From assembly GCF_010820665.1 (NCBI RefSeq), contig NZ_JAAIKC010000001.1, forward strand, positions 186,001-250,000: a stretch of DNA of 64,000 nucleotides, written 5' to 3'. How positions within the stretch are numbered: position 1 is the stretch's first letter; each line of letters begins with the position of its first letter. The DNA is from Paenibacillus sp. SYP-B3998. Its GTDB lineage: Bacteria; Bacillota; Bacilli; Paenibacillales; NBRC-103111. Below, piece by piece: positions 34,167-42,278 of this stretch. The notes beneath the pieces were generated by a model, which had not been told where the DNA came from, ran no database searches, and saw only the letters and a list, made by a program, of their open reading frames with translations. The position numbers were made by a program, and so were the translations under genes.

Positions 34167-35429
34167 ATGTCTTCATCAACGACTATGGAAGCTCCAACGA
34201 TGCGTTCATTTTTCGCGAATCGCTTCGTGCGAGCCATTTTACTATCTGGTTTATTTCTTCAAATCGGAATCTGGGTGCGTAATTTTGCTGTACTCCTCTA
34301 TGTAACCGATATGACAAACAATGATCCAGTTTCGGTTTCTTTAATTTCCGTTGCAGAATTTGCGCCGATTTTTATTTTCTCATTTATCGGCGGGGCATTT
34401 GCGGATCGTTGGAGGCCCAAATTAACGATGGTCTGGTGCGATATTCTTAGCGCCGTATCGGTGTTTGCCGTTATGCTTACGCTTTATTATGGATCTTGGA
34501 AAATGATTTTCTTTGCAACGTTGGTATCGTCGATTCTGTCGCAATTCTCTCAACCTTCTGGAATGAAATTATTTAAAGTTCATGTGCCAGAATCTCAAAT
34601 TCAGTTGGGGATGTCGATGTACCAATCGATGATGGCTATCTTTATGATTTTGGGTCCGATCATGGGTACATTCGTATATTTTCACTATGGCATCCAAATT
34701 GCCGTAGCTATTATGGGCGTTTGCTTTCTTTTATCCGCAGTTGTGCTCATGTACCTACCTTCCGATCGTAAAGCAGAGCGGGCTGAAAATGAGCCGCGTA
34801 CACATGTGTTTACTGACATTGGTCAAGGGTTTCGCTATGTATTGAAAAATAAAATGCTTGTTACATTAGGCGGTTGTTTTGCTGTAGCTGGGCTGGCCTT
34901 GGGTTTAATTAGTCCTCTAGGGATTTATATCGTCACCGAGAATTTGGGCTTGCCCAAGGAAAACTTGCAGTGGTTAATGGCAGCAAATGGAGTGGCGATG
35001 ATCGTCGGCGGTGGATTAGCGATGGGCTATGCCAAGAAAATGTCTCCGCAAGCCATGCTAACGTTAGGGATGGCGGTGAGCATAGTCACGATTGCGGTGA
35101 TTGGCACGACGCATCTGGTATGGCTAGCACTTGTTACGCAATTCATTTCTGGACTCGTGATGCCAGCCATCCAAATTGGGATCAACACGATGATTCTTGG
35201 TAATACGGAAGAATCTTACGTAGGCAGAGTGAATGGGATTTTGAATCCGTTGTTTATGGGAGCCATGGTGATCACGATGAGTTTGGCAGGGAAAATCAAA
35301 GCTTATTTCCCGCTTGAAGCGATTTATCTTACGTCATCAGCCTTATTCATAATCGGTGTCCTCATTATGCTACCTTCACTTAAGTATCGGTCACAAAGTG
35401 AAAAAGAAAGCCAAACAAACCCCTCGTGA
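34167..35429 (+). CDS. MFS exporter, EntS/MFS_3 type
   Basis: 420 residues, about 12 membrane segments. AAAGGGGTG lies 11 bp before the ATG. The N-terminal block SFFANRFVRAILLSGLF and GGAFADRW after the second segment are typical of the MFS_3 group (macrolide or siderophore exporters and related). Substrate unknown. It is alone in its unit and shares a terminator with the convergent deoR-type gene. Confidence 0.88.
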   Translation: MSSSTTMEAPTMRSFFANRFVRAILLSGLFLQIGIWVRNFAVLLYVTDMTNNDPVSVSLISVAEFAPIFIFSFIGGAFADRWRPKLTMVWCDILSAVSVFAVMLTLYYGSWKMIFFATLVSSILSQFSQPSGMKLFKVHVPESQIQLGMSMYQSMMAIFMILGPIMGTFVYFHYGIQIAVAIMGVCFLLSAVVLMYLPSDRKAERAENEPRTHVFTDIGQGFRYVLKNKMLVTLGGCFAVAGLALGLISPLGIYIVTENLGLPKENLQWLMAANGVAMIVGGGLAMGYAKKMSPQAMLTLGMAVSIVTIAVIGTTHLVWLALVTQFISGLVMPAIQIGINTMILGNTEESYVGRVNGILNPLFMGAMVITMSLAGKIKAYFPLEAIYLTSSALFIIGVLIMLPSLKYRSQSEKESQTNPS

Positions 35430-35444
35430 TGAATACTGAAACTA

Positions 35445-35487
35445 AAAAACTCGATCCCTCTGGCTAGGCAGCCGGGATCGAGTTTTT
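35445..35487. terminator. Bidirectional terminator between MFS and DeoR genes
   Basis: AAAACTCGATCCC / GGGATCGAGTTTT with an inner GGCT/AGCC stem. It has A-run and T-run flanks, so it can serve both strands. Confidence 0.93.
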
Positions 35488-35500
35488 ATTTATAATGGGA

Positions 35501-36256
35501 TTACAGAAAAGTAGTCCCCGCTTCTTTGAACGCGTGGATCATTTCAGGTGTGATGGATGAGTCGCTGATGATGCCGACCGTGTCTTGGACGTCGCCAATT
35601 ACAAAGAGCGAGCTGAGGCTGAATTTGGAATGATCGGCAACAAGGTACGTTTCCATGGATCGTTTCATCATGCAGCGGTTCGTTTCGGCCTCGAGTTCGT
35701 TATAGATCATCATGCCGCGGGACAAAGAAACGCCATCCACGCCCATGAAGGTTTTGCGAATACTTAGATTTTCTAAGGTTGCGTTCGCAAGAGGGCCGGA
35801 GAGTTCGAAGGTTTGGGTACGAATAACACCGCCTGTCACAATAAGCTGAAGCCCAGGAGTACCAATCAACTCGTAGGCGATGTTAACCGCATTCGTAATG
35901 ACTGTAAGATTCTTGAACTGATTCAGTTTTTTGGCGATAAAAGTAGTGGTAGTTCCACCTGTTAAACCGATGATGTCGCCATCTTCGATGTAACGAAGCG
36001 CTTTTTCAGCGATTTCTTTCTTTTCATCGGTATAAAGATCCATTTTGTTAAAAAAGGGGACTTCGACCTTTAAGCTTTCCAGCACGGCACCGCCGAATGT
36101 GCGGATACAGCGTTTTTCTTGTTCGAGAATTTCCAAATCTCTTCTTGCTGTCGCCTCAGACACTGTAAATTGCTGTACAATGTCCGTTAAAGCGATAGAT
36201 CCTTTATCTTTAATCACCTGCATAATCGCATCTCGGCGAACGTCTGTCTTTCCCAT
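35501..36256 (-). CDS. DeoR-family transcriptional regulator
   Basis: 251 residues. AGGAGG is 6 bp before the ATG. N-terminal helix-turn-helix with the DeoR signature (IALTDIVQQFTVSEATARRD), then the DeoR C-terminal sugar-phosphate sensor (IGLTGGTTTTFIAKKL, MGVDGVSLSRGM, VADHSKF). These proteins usually repress sugar-use genes until a phosphorylated sugar binds. Two matching inverted repeats lie just upstream (36271-36288 and 36314-36330), which points to autoregulation. The nearest sugar genes are the GH3/ROK set. Confidence 0.92.
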   Translation of the reverse strand: MGKTDVRRDAIMQVIKDKGSIALTDIVQQFTVSEATARRDLEILEQEKRCIRTFGGAVLESLKVEVPFFNKMDLYTDEKKEIAEKALRYIEDGDIIGLTGGTTTTFIAKKLNQFKNLTVITNAVNIAYELIGTPGLQLIVTGGVIRTQTFELSGPLANATLENLSIRKTFMGVDGVSLSRGMMIYNELEAETNRCMMKRSMETYLVADHSKFSLSSLFVIGDVQDTVGIISDSSITPEMIHAFKEAGTTFL

Positions 36257-36270
36257 GGATCCTCCTAAAA

Positions 36271-36330
36271 ACTTTCCGTGAGGAAAGTCAGTATCTGTAG
36301 TCTATATTTTTAGACTTTCCAGCTGGAAAG
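36271..36330. promoter_or_regulatory. Two DeoR-type operator candidates
   Basis: ACTTTCC-GTGA-GGAAAGT (36271-36288) and ACTTTCC-AGCT-GGAAAG (36314-36330; the inner 16 bp CTTTCCAGCTGGAAAG is a perfect palindrome). Centres are 43 bp apart, about four helical turns, immediately upstream of the deoR-type gene. Confidence 0.7.
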
Positions 36331-36453
36331 CTATTTCCAAAGCTTGGGTAGCGCTACTCTTTATCTTATCATGTCCATTGATAGAACGTCTATCTATCGA
36401 GTAAGGAAGAGCAATGTCTGTGCAATTTCAAGCACTGGAAGAGTAATGCAACT

Positions 36454-36495
36454 AAAGAACCTCAGACCCTATGGAAATAAGGTCTGAGGTTCTTT
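36454..36495. terminator. Strong hairpin terminator at the 3' end of the TetR stub
   Basis: Perfect 15-bp stem AAAGAACCTCAGACC / GGTCTGAGGTTCTTT with a 12-nt loop. The reading frame of the TetR stub runs into it. Confidence 0.85.
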
Positions 36496-36663
36496 TGCAC
36501 GTAGTCTTACGGTAAGTTCTTCCTTTGAGGGAAAGTGCTGATACAGCGTCATTTTTGCTATGCCAGCTTCTGCGGCAATGTCATCCATGCTAGCTAATGA
36601 GTGACCTCTGGAATTCATCAACTCATGGGCTGCAGTCAAAATGGTTTCTTCTACTAAAGTTGA
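36469..36663 (-). pseudogene. TetR-family N-terminal stub without start codon
   Basis: Reading the minus strand gives S-T-L-V-E-E-T-I-L-T-A-A-H-E-L-M-N-S-R-G, then ASMDDIAAEAGIAKMTLYQHF and PSKEELTVRL, which is the DNA-binding helix-turn-helix of a TetR regulator. It then runs directly into a terminator hairpin and stops. The ligand domain (about 130 residues) is missing. There is no ATG, GTG or TTG before the helix-turn-helix. The frame is continuous with the preceding merR gene, separated only by its TAA stop (36664-36666). A deleted, decayed gene is the simplest reading. Confidence 0.75.
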
Positions 36664-36978
36664 TTACTTTTTTTCGGACATTTTCTGAAAAATATCATTG
36701 ATATTTTTCATGCGATCTTCCACTTTTTTTGCTGCCGCATCGAGTGTATATCCGTCTTCAACGAGCTCCTGGACGAGCACGATTTTTTTGATGTTCAAAT
36801 AGTCATAACGGCGTGTGGAGCCATCGGCTTCCTGTACGGAACACACGATGCCCTTGTCTTCCCAATAGCGAATTTTGCGCGTAGGGACGCCAGTTATTTC
36901 CGAGACTTCACCGATGCCCACAACGAGCTTGCTCAGCAGGTCAAAATCGTAATAGGTTTGATTTTCATCTTGCGTCAT
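36664..36978 (-). CDS. Short MerR-family transcriptional regulator
   Basis: 104 residues. The N-terminal winged helix-turn-helix VGIGEVSEITGVPTRKIRYWEDKGIV and STRRYDY are typical MerR text, followed by a dimerisation helix, and then it ends with no effector domain. An AAGGAGG-type site lies before the ATG. A divergent gene (DUF2238) starts about 200 bp away and an inverted repeat sits between at 37095-37114. Confidence 0.88.
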   Translation of the reverse strand: MTQDENQTYYDFDLLSKLVVGIGEVSEITGVPTRKIRYWEDKGIVCSVQEADGSTRRYDYLNIKKIVLVQELVEDGYTLDAAAKKVEDRMKNINDIFQKMSEKK

Positions 36979-37094
36979 CAGATACTGCCTCCTTGGTCAG
37001 GTGCTTAAAATGTTTCTTTTCTTGGCTATATTATAATCCATATTGTTTCTTTCTTACAATGAATTGAACATATTAACAATATAACAAAGTATCA

Positions 37095-37114
37095 GTACTA
37101 CAAAAAGTTAGTAC
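37095..37114. promoter_or_regulatory. Inverted-repeat operator candidate (shared motif, copy 2)
   Basis: GTACTA-N8-TAGTAC, with one further pair outside (A/T). 17 of 20 bases match the site at 16623-16642 before aas. It lies between the divergent merR and DUF2238 genes. Confidence 0.55.
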
Positions 37115-37174
37115 TTTTAGAAATAGTTGTGTCGAGGTAACCTAATCTTGAGAGATAAACAAGGGGGCACAACG

Positions 37175-37801
37175 ATGATATACAGAATCCCGTTTAAACA
37201 AAATTGGCAGTTGCATCTTATCATGGCTATTTTTATAGGCGTATGGATTTGGATGGCCGTGGCGCCCTATAATAGGTTCGACTGGTTTTTGGAAAATTTA
37301 TTGATCTGGGCTACGCTTCTGCTTCTTGCTGGCACCTATAATCAATTTGTTTTTTGTAACTTTTCCTACGCATTGATTGCTTTGTTTTTGCTGTTGCATA
37401 CCTTGGGAGCACACTATTCTTATAATGAAAATGTGATTGATATTTGGTTAAAGCTCATTTTTCATTCAGAGCGAGATCATTACGATCGATTGGTTCATTT
37501 CAGCTTTGGCTTGCTTCTTGCTTACCCGATTAGGGAAGTTATGCGCGCATGGACCAGTCTAGGGAGTAAATGGCTCTACGCAATCACTTGTATCTTTGTG
37601 CTTGCTATGGGGGCTTTTTATGAGCTGATTGAAATGTGGGTGGCTTTGATGGTCGCTCCCGAAATCGGAACGATGTTTCTAGGGACGCAAGGAGACCCTT
37701 GGGATTCTCAACACGATATGGAGCTAGCCCTGTATGGATCGATCATCGCGATGCTCTTAACAGCAGTAAATCGAACTGTCTTAGCGAAAGCAAGGAAGTG
37801 A
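37175..37801 (+). CDS. DUF2238 integral membrane protein (YjdF-like)
   Basis: 208 residues, about six membrane segments. The ATG at 37175 has AAGGGGG 7 bp upstream; an in-frame ATG-like start at 37127 lacks one. Conserved family blocks are RFDWFLEN, HYDRLVHFSFGLLLAYP and, near the end, GTQGDPWDSQHDM. Function is unknown for the family. Confidence 0.88.
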   Translation: MIYRIPFKQNWQLHLIMAIFIGVWIWMAVAPYNRFDWFLENLLIWATLLLLAGTYNQFVFCNFSYALIALFLLLHTLGAHYSYNENVIDIWLKLIFHSERDHYDRLVHFSFGLLLAYPIREVMRAWTSLGSKWLYAITCIFVLAMGAFYELIEMWVALMVAPEIGTMFLGTQGDPWDSQHDMELALYGSIIAMLLTAVNRTVLAKARK

Positions 37802-37908
37802 AAATGCAGAAGTTTAAATAAAATTTGGAATATAAATGAAAAAGTTGATAAAATAGAGGAATGTGAGTAAATAAGCATGGAAGTGCTGAATGGAGGTTGA
37901 TCGTCAAA

Positions 37909-38994
37909 ATGGCTAATGAACTGGAAAACGTGTTGTATATGTATGTTGGTTCCTACACAGATGAGCAAAATCACGAGGGGATTAGGTTATATGCTTTCGA
38001 TCGTCAAAATGGGGGAATTCAGCTAGTCGATTCTTATGCTGATCTTCCAGATGCCTCTTTTCTAACGATTAATCAGGCTCAGACTAAGCTCTATGCGGTA
38101 AGTGAAACGGCATCGTATGAAGGATTGTATGGGGGTTCAACTGCTGCCTACGAAATCGAGCCGGGCTCAGGTAAGCTAACGAAGTTGAACCAACAGCCAA
38201 CCCATGGCGCAGCCCCTTGTTATGTCAGTATGGATGCAAATAATCGCAGCGTATATGTGGCTAATTACACAGGCGGGAACGTTACGGTTTATCCGGTTGA
38301 AGCAGACGGAAAGCTAGGCGAGAACTCGCAATTGCTGAAGCATGAGGGAGGTCTTGGACCTGTTGCGGATCGTCAAGAAGCCCCGCATGCGCATTCGATT
38401 GTACCGGCACCGAATAATCGATATGCCATCTCAGCTGATCTAGGACTCGATCAGCTCATTATTTACACGATTGATGCGGAGACTGGCGCTCTTGAACCGC
38501 ACGGAACCGCGGCGCTCAATCCGGGCTCAGGCCCGCGTCACTTCGCTTATAGCACGGACAATCGGTACGTGTATGTAGCAGGCGAGCTGGATAGCACCGT
38601 GACGGCAATGCATGTTGATACAGATGCGGGAACGTTGACTGCGTTCCAAACGCTCACGACGCTGCCGGAAGGCTACAGCGGAGAGAACTCTTGTGCGGAC
38701 ATTCATCTCTCTGGAGATGGCCGCTATCTGTATGTTTCAAATCGCGGGCACGATAGCATCGCGGTTTTTGCCGTTGATGAACAGCATGGGACGCTATCAT
38801 TGGTTCAGCTGCAGGCTACGCTTGGACGGACGCCGCGTAATTTTGCGCTGACGCCGCAAGGAGATTATCTGCTAGCGGCCAATCAGGAATCGCACAGCAT
38901 TACGGTATTCCGCATCGATGCGGAGTCCGGGAAGCTGGAAGCGACCGAACAAACGGCTGCGGTATCGCGGCCGGTATGTATTCAATTTCTTTAG
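37909..38994 (+). CDS. pgl: 6-phosphogluconolactonase, beta-propeller type
   Basis: Hydrolyses 6-phosphogluconolactone in the pentose phosphate route. 361 residues, seven-bladed propeller of the YkgB/Pgl class, not the NagB-like class. The start is the ATG 37909 with GGAGG 12 bp upstream; the TTG at 37897 touches the ribosome site. Visible blocks: YVGSYTDE, QPTHGAAPCYVSMDANNRSVYVANYTGG, EAPHAHSIVPAPNNRYAISADLGLDQ, GSGPRHFAYS. Some members have other lactone substrates. Confidence 0.85.
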   Translation: MANELENVLYMYVGSYTDEQNHEGIRLYAFDRQNGGIQLVDSYADLPDASFLTINQAQTKLYAVSETASYEGLYGGSTAAYEIEPGSGKLTKLNQQPTHGAAPCYVSMDANNRSVYVANYTGGNVTVYPVEADGKLGENSQLLKHEGGLGPVADRQEAPHAHSIVPAPNNRYAISADLGLDQLIIYTIDAETGALEPHGTAALNPGSGPRHFAYSTDNRYVYVAGELDSTVTAMHVDTDAGTLTAFQTLTTLPEGYSGENSCADIHLSGDGRYLYVSNRGHDSIAVFAVDEQHGTLSLVQLQATLGRTPRNFALTPQGDYLLAANQESHSITVFRIDAESGKLEATEQTAAVSRPVCIQFL

Positions 38995-39013
38995 GCGTAA
39001 GTATATAAATGCC

Positions 39014-39063
39014 AAAAAGGCCGCTGCACCCAAGATGAAAATGCTTGGGGTAACGGCTTTTTT
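39014..39063 (+). terminator. Terminator of the lactonase gene
   Basis: GCCGCTGCACCCAAG / CTTGGGGTAACGGC imperfect stem followed by six T. Confidence 0.88.
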
Positions 39064-39313
39064 GCTGTGAGTAAAGACTTGCAAATATTCGGAGTCGAAG
39101 AAGGTGAACTCAAGGACAACCCAATTTCTCTTTTACGTATCCTGAAGATTTAAATATGGATGATCGCATAAGGCAGAAGGGAGATTCTTGTCCTTTTTTG
39201 AAACGACAAGGTAAAATTTTAACAATTGATAGAAAAACATTTTGACATCGGTTACGTCTAATTTTGCGAATACATCTTATGTGGTTTTCCAATTTAATCC
39301 TAAGGAGATTGTT

Positions 39314-40759
39314 ATGTTAAATAAATTCATACCATACATATTCATGATTGCTCTGTTTTTTGTAGGCACAAGTCACAGTGCTTATGCGTCTAATAGTGAT
39401 AAGATGGTAGTATCAATGCCCGATTTTATGATATCAGTCAATGATTCAGTCATCGATAATATACACAGCAAGTACCCGTTATTCCTCTATCAAGGAATCA
39501 CCTATTTTCCGATGACCTGGCATAATGCGGCGGCGTTAGGACTTCAAGTAAGCTGGGATCAAGTTCATGGATTAAATGTATCCAAGCTTCAATCCTGTCA
39601 ACCTCTACAACAGGAATTAAAGCCTATAGTAAACGTGAATTCGGAGAATCAAGCAACATTGGTAACGTTCCCTGTTACGGTGAACGGAAAGGGGATCGAT
39701 AATGAAAATGAATCTTATCCAGTGCTCTTGCTTCAAGATATTGTTTACTTCCCTATGACGTGGGCATTTACGAATGATGAATTTAGCTGGCATACCACAT
39801 GGGATCAAACCGACGGTTATCAGATAGCTGCTTGTGGCGCGCATGAGCTTGCAATCGAGCAGGCGAAGAGGGAACAGTTTGCTGCGAGAAATCTATTAAA
39901 TGGAGGAAAACTCGCGGCCAGTGAAGAGTGGATTTTCACAAATTCGTCTGACAAAAGCTCCTCTCTTGCTAAATGGTCGAAGGATGGGACTCAAACATTC
40001 AAGCTGTCAGACGATGATGCTAGGTCAATAAATGCAATTGGAGAGTGGTTGTACTATACGGTGCAAGCCGATTTATTGCCTAATGGTCAATATGATTATT
40101 CAGGGATTTATAAAATTCGTCAGGATGGAACAGAAAGAACAAAGATTTCCTCCGTTAAGGCTTCCCATATAAGGGTAAAACAAAATTGGATTTATTATCT
40201 GGATGCAAACGATATGGGCATCAACCGGATGAAGCTCGATGGATCTTACACCGAAAATGTGATGCCAGATAAAGGGGTATATGATTTTATTATCTACAAT
40301 AATGAAATTTATTATTTTCAAACTGGCACAACGTCAGTTCTTTATCGAATCGATATAAACGGCGCTGGCAAACATAAGATTGATGAAAACGTCTCAAGCA
40401 GTATTATTATTGTAGATGGTTGGATTTATTATATAAAGTGGGATAACCAGTTTTATAATCTCTATAAACAAAGTATAGACCAGTCTACCTCAATTCTGTT
40501 ATATAGCGTAGATCCGATGAAGGACAATGGTCCACTTAGTTCTCTTCAGTATCGTAATGGATGGATCTACTTTCTACACGGAAAGATCAGTTTGAGTGGG
40601 CATGTCAATATCGAAAAGATTCGCATGGACGGAACCAAGCCTATGATTGTGTCCAATATCGGCTATGCATCAGAATTATATGACGTTGATCCTTTCTTTT
40701 ATTTATGGAAATTTGGTCCTTACAGTACCGAAAAATATATATGGCGAGTCACCGAATGA
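39314..40759 (+). CDS. Secreted protein with DUF5050-like repeats
   Basis: 481 residues. The ATG at 39314 has AAGGAG 7 bp upstream; the longer frame from 39242 starts inside a promoter-like TTGACA. The signal peptide ends near AYAS. Residues 25-190 hold two copies of a unit with YPLFLYQGITYFPMTWHNA and YPVLLLQDIVYFPMTWAFT, resembling copper-amine-oxidase N-terminal-like surface repeats of Paenibacilli. From 220 on come beta-propeller-like repeats of the DUF5050 type (WIYYLDANDMGINRMKLDG, WIYFLHGK...IEKIRMDGT). Probably a surface or cell-wall protein; function unknown. Confidence 0.82.
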   Translation: MLNKFIPYIFMIALFFVGTSHSAYASNSDKMVVSMPDFMISVNDSVIDNIHSKYPLFLYQGITYFPMTWHNAAALGLQVSWDQVHGLNVSKLQSCQPLQQELKPIVNVNSENQATLVTFPVTVNGKGIDNENESYPVLLLQDIVYFPMTWAFTNDEFSWHTTWDQTDGYQIAACGAHELAIEQAKREQFAARNLLNGGKLAASEEWIFTNSSDKSSSLAKWSKDGTQTFKLSDDDARSINAIGEWLYYTVQADLLPNGQYDYSGIYKIRQDGTERTKISSVKASHIRVKQNWIYYLDANDMGINRMKLDGSYTENVMPDKGVYDFIIYNNEIYYFQTGTTSVLYRIDINGAGKHKIDENVSSSIIIVDGWIYYIKWDNQFYNLYKQSIDQSTSILLYSVDPMKDNGPLSSLQYRNGWIYFLHGKISLSGHVNIEKIRMDGTKPMIVSNIGYASELYDVDPFFYLWKFGPYSTEKYIWRVTE

Positions 40760-40786
40760 ACGGAGCGAGAAAAACGTAAGAGCTAG

Positions 40787-40836
40787 GAAAAAGCGCAGTC
40801 AGTAACCTATTTGTTAGGTTGCGGCTGCGCTTTTTT
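40787..40836. terminator. Bidirectional terminator between DUF5050-like and marR genes
   Basis: AAAAAGCGCAG / CTGCGCTTTTT outer stem with inner AACCTA / TAGGTT, A- and T-runs on both sides. Confidence 0.92.
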
Positions 40837-40874
40837 GCAAGCAAGTACATGCACAGTTACGCTCTATCTCACCA

Positions 40875-41303
40875 TTATTTGATACAGATCGTAGAATTAA
40901 ACTTTTTCAGCAGTTGTCCGAAGCTTTCGCACTCTTCCTCAGACCAATCCTTGAGTAATTCGGTGATTCGCGCTAATCGGGCCTGTTTGTACGCGATTAA
41001 TTCCTCTGTCCCTAGTTCTGTTATTTGAAAGGAATAGGCTCTCCCATCCAATGGATCAGGTATTTTGTACAGGTATTCTTTTTGTTCCAATGCGGCAGCT
41101 TGTCTGCTGACCGTAGATATATCCAAATGGAATTCATCTGCTAAAGCTTTGACGCCAGATGAACCATAAACAGAGATTTGATGCAGTAAAAGATAGGCGG
41201 ACCGATCCAGATTGGCAATTTTCTTGTCAGATGCGATGGAGGTGATCCGGCGAATTAATAATGCCATTTCAAGCTCAATGCATGCGAGCGAATGATGTTC
41301 CAT
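40875..41303 (-). CDS. MarR-family transcriptional regulator of the efflux unit
   Basis: 142 residues. GAGGTGG precedes the ATG. Winged helix core: VYGSSGVKALADEFHLDISTVSRQAAALEQKEYLYKIPDPLDGRAYSF, with the conserved D-x-R-A wing. It is divergent from the HlyD-HlyD-MFS-SLH unit, and two palindromic sites in the gap (41360-41369 and 41399-41416) overlap the promoters, so it most likely represses both itself and the efflux genes. Confidence 0.92.
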   Translation of the reverse strand: MEHHSLACIELEMALLIRRITSIASDKKIANLDRSAYLLLHQISVYGSSGVKALADEFHLDISTVSRQAAALEQKEYLYKIPDPLDGRAYSFQITELGTEELIAYKQARLARITELLKDWSEEECESFGQLLKKFNSTICIK

Positions 41304-41359
41304 TTCTTTACCACCTCACTACGATAGGGAAACTTTTAAAGAAATCCAATCGCGATGTA

Positions 41360-41416
41360 CATTATAATGCTTGAAATAAAAAGAGTATTGACATCACTCA
41401 TTATAGTTGTATAATG
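41360..41416. promoter_or_regulatory. MarR operators overlapping the efflux promoter
   Basis: Promoter: TTGACA (41388-41393), 16 bp, TATAAT (41410-41415). CATTATA-N4-TATAATG (41399-41416) covers the -10 box. A second palindrome CATTATAATG (41360-41369) contains a minus-strand TATAAT that would serve marR. A further pair GTTGTAT (41406-41412) / ATACAAC (41435-41441) surrounds the start of the transcript. Confidence 0.72.
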
Positions 41417-41598
41417 CAATAATATAGTTTCATGATACAACTTGTTGGAGGGGGAGTCAATTCAAATCAGGCTTTACCTATAAACTCAACTTAATTTGCT
41501 AGGTAGATAGAGTGAAAGCATGAGTCTTATTAAACAGGATTCAGCAACCTATCGACTTGATTATGAGACAAAAAGGAAAAGAAGGTAGAGGAGAAAAT

Positions 41599-42258
41599 AT
41601 GAAGCGTAAAGCAATGTTGTATGTCATATTGACAGCTTTGGTAGTCGTCGGCGGGGGAATCGGCGGTTATTTTTGGTATGAAGGTCATAATTTCGTCTCA
41701 ACCGATGATTCAAGGTTAGCCGGAGATATCTACAAAGTAATGCCGCGCATTACCGGTAAAGTCACTTCCCTGCAGGTTAGCGAAGGGGAGCATGTGCTTG
41801 CAGACCAGATTGTCGGCCAGCAGGATACTAACAATTTGCCTACAAGCAGCCTGGATCAAGCTGTGCTGCGATCGCCGATTGAAGGTACCGTTATTCGCAC
41901 ACTGGTCAAAGCAGGGGAAGTTTCCTCGCCAGGTCAGACCGTAGCAATGGTCGTGGATACGAAGAAATTGTACGTATCGGCCAATATCGAGGAAACGATG
42001 ATTACCAAGATTCAGGAAGGCCAACAAGTGGAAATCCACTTGGACAATTTCCCAGGCAAAGTGCTAACAGGCAAAGTGAAAGAGATCAGTAAAGCCACTG
42101 CATCGACTTTTTCGCTGCTACCTTCAACGAATACCAGTGGTAATTTTACTAAAGTGACGCAACGGATTCCGATCAAAATCGCGATCGACGATAACCAAGG
42201 GTTGGATTTGTCACCCGGCATAAGCACTACGATTAAAATTCATTTAAAGGGCAACTAG
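41599..42258 (+). CDS. HlyD-family membrane adaptor, short form (EmrA-like)
   Basis: 219 residues. The ATG at 41599 has GAGGAG 9 bp upstream. One N-terminal membrane anchor (LYVILTALVVVGGGIGGYFW), a biotinyl-lipoyl-like half motif (SEGEHVLADQIVG...LRSPIEGTVIRTLVKAGEVSSPGQTV) and a beta-barrel domain. The usual coiled-coil hairpin between the lipoyl halves is absent, which explains the short length. Followed by a second, longer adaptor and a DHA2 transporter. Confidence 0.9.
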   Translation: MKRKAMLYVILTALVVVGGGIGGYFWYEGHNFVSTDDSRLAGDIYKVMPRITGKVTSLQVSEGEHVLADQIVGQQDTNNLPTSSLDQAVLRSPIEGTVIRTLVKAGEVSSPGQTVAMVVDTKKLYVSANIEETMITKIQEGQQVEIHLDNFPGKVLTGKVKEISKATASTFSLLPSTNTSGNFTKVTQRIPIKIAIDDNQGLDLSPGISTTIKIHLKGN

Positions 42259-42278
42259 AAAAGAGGAGTTAGTCAACG

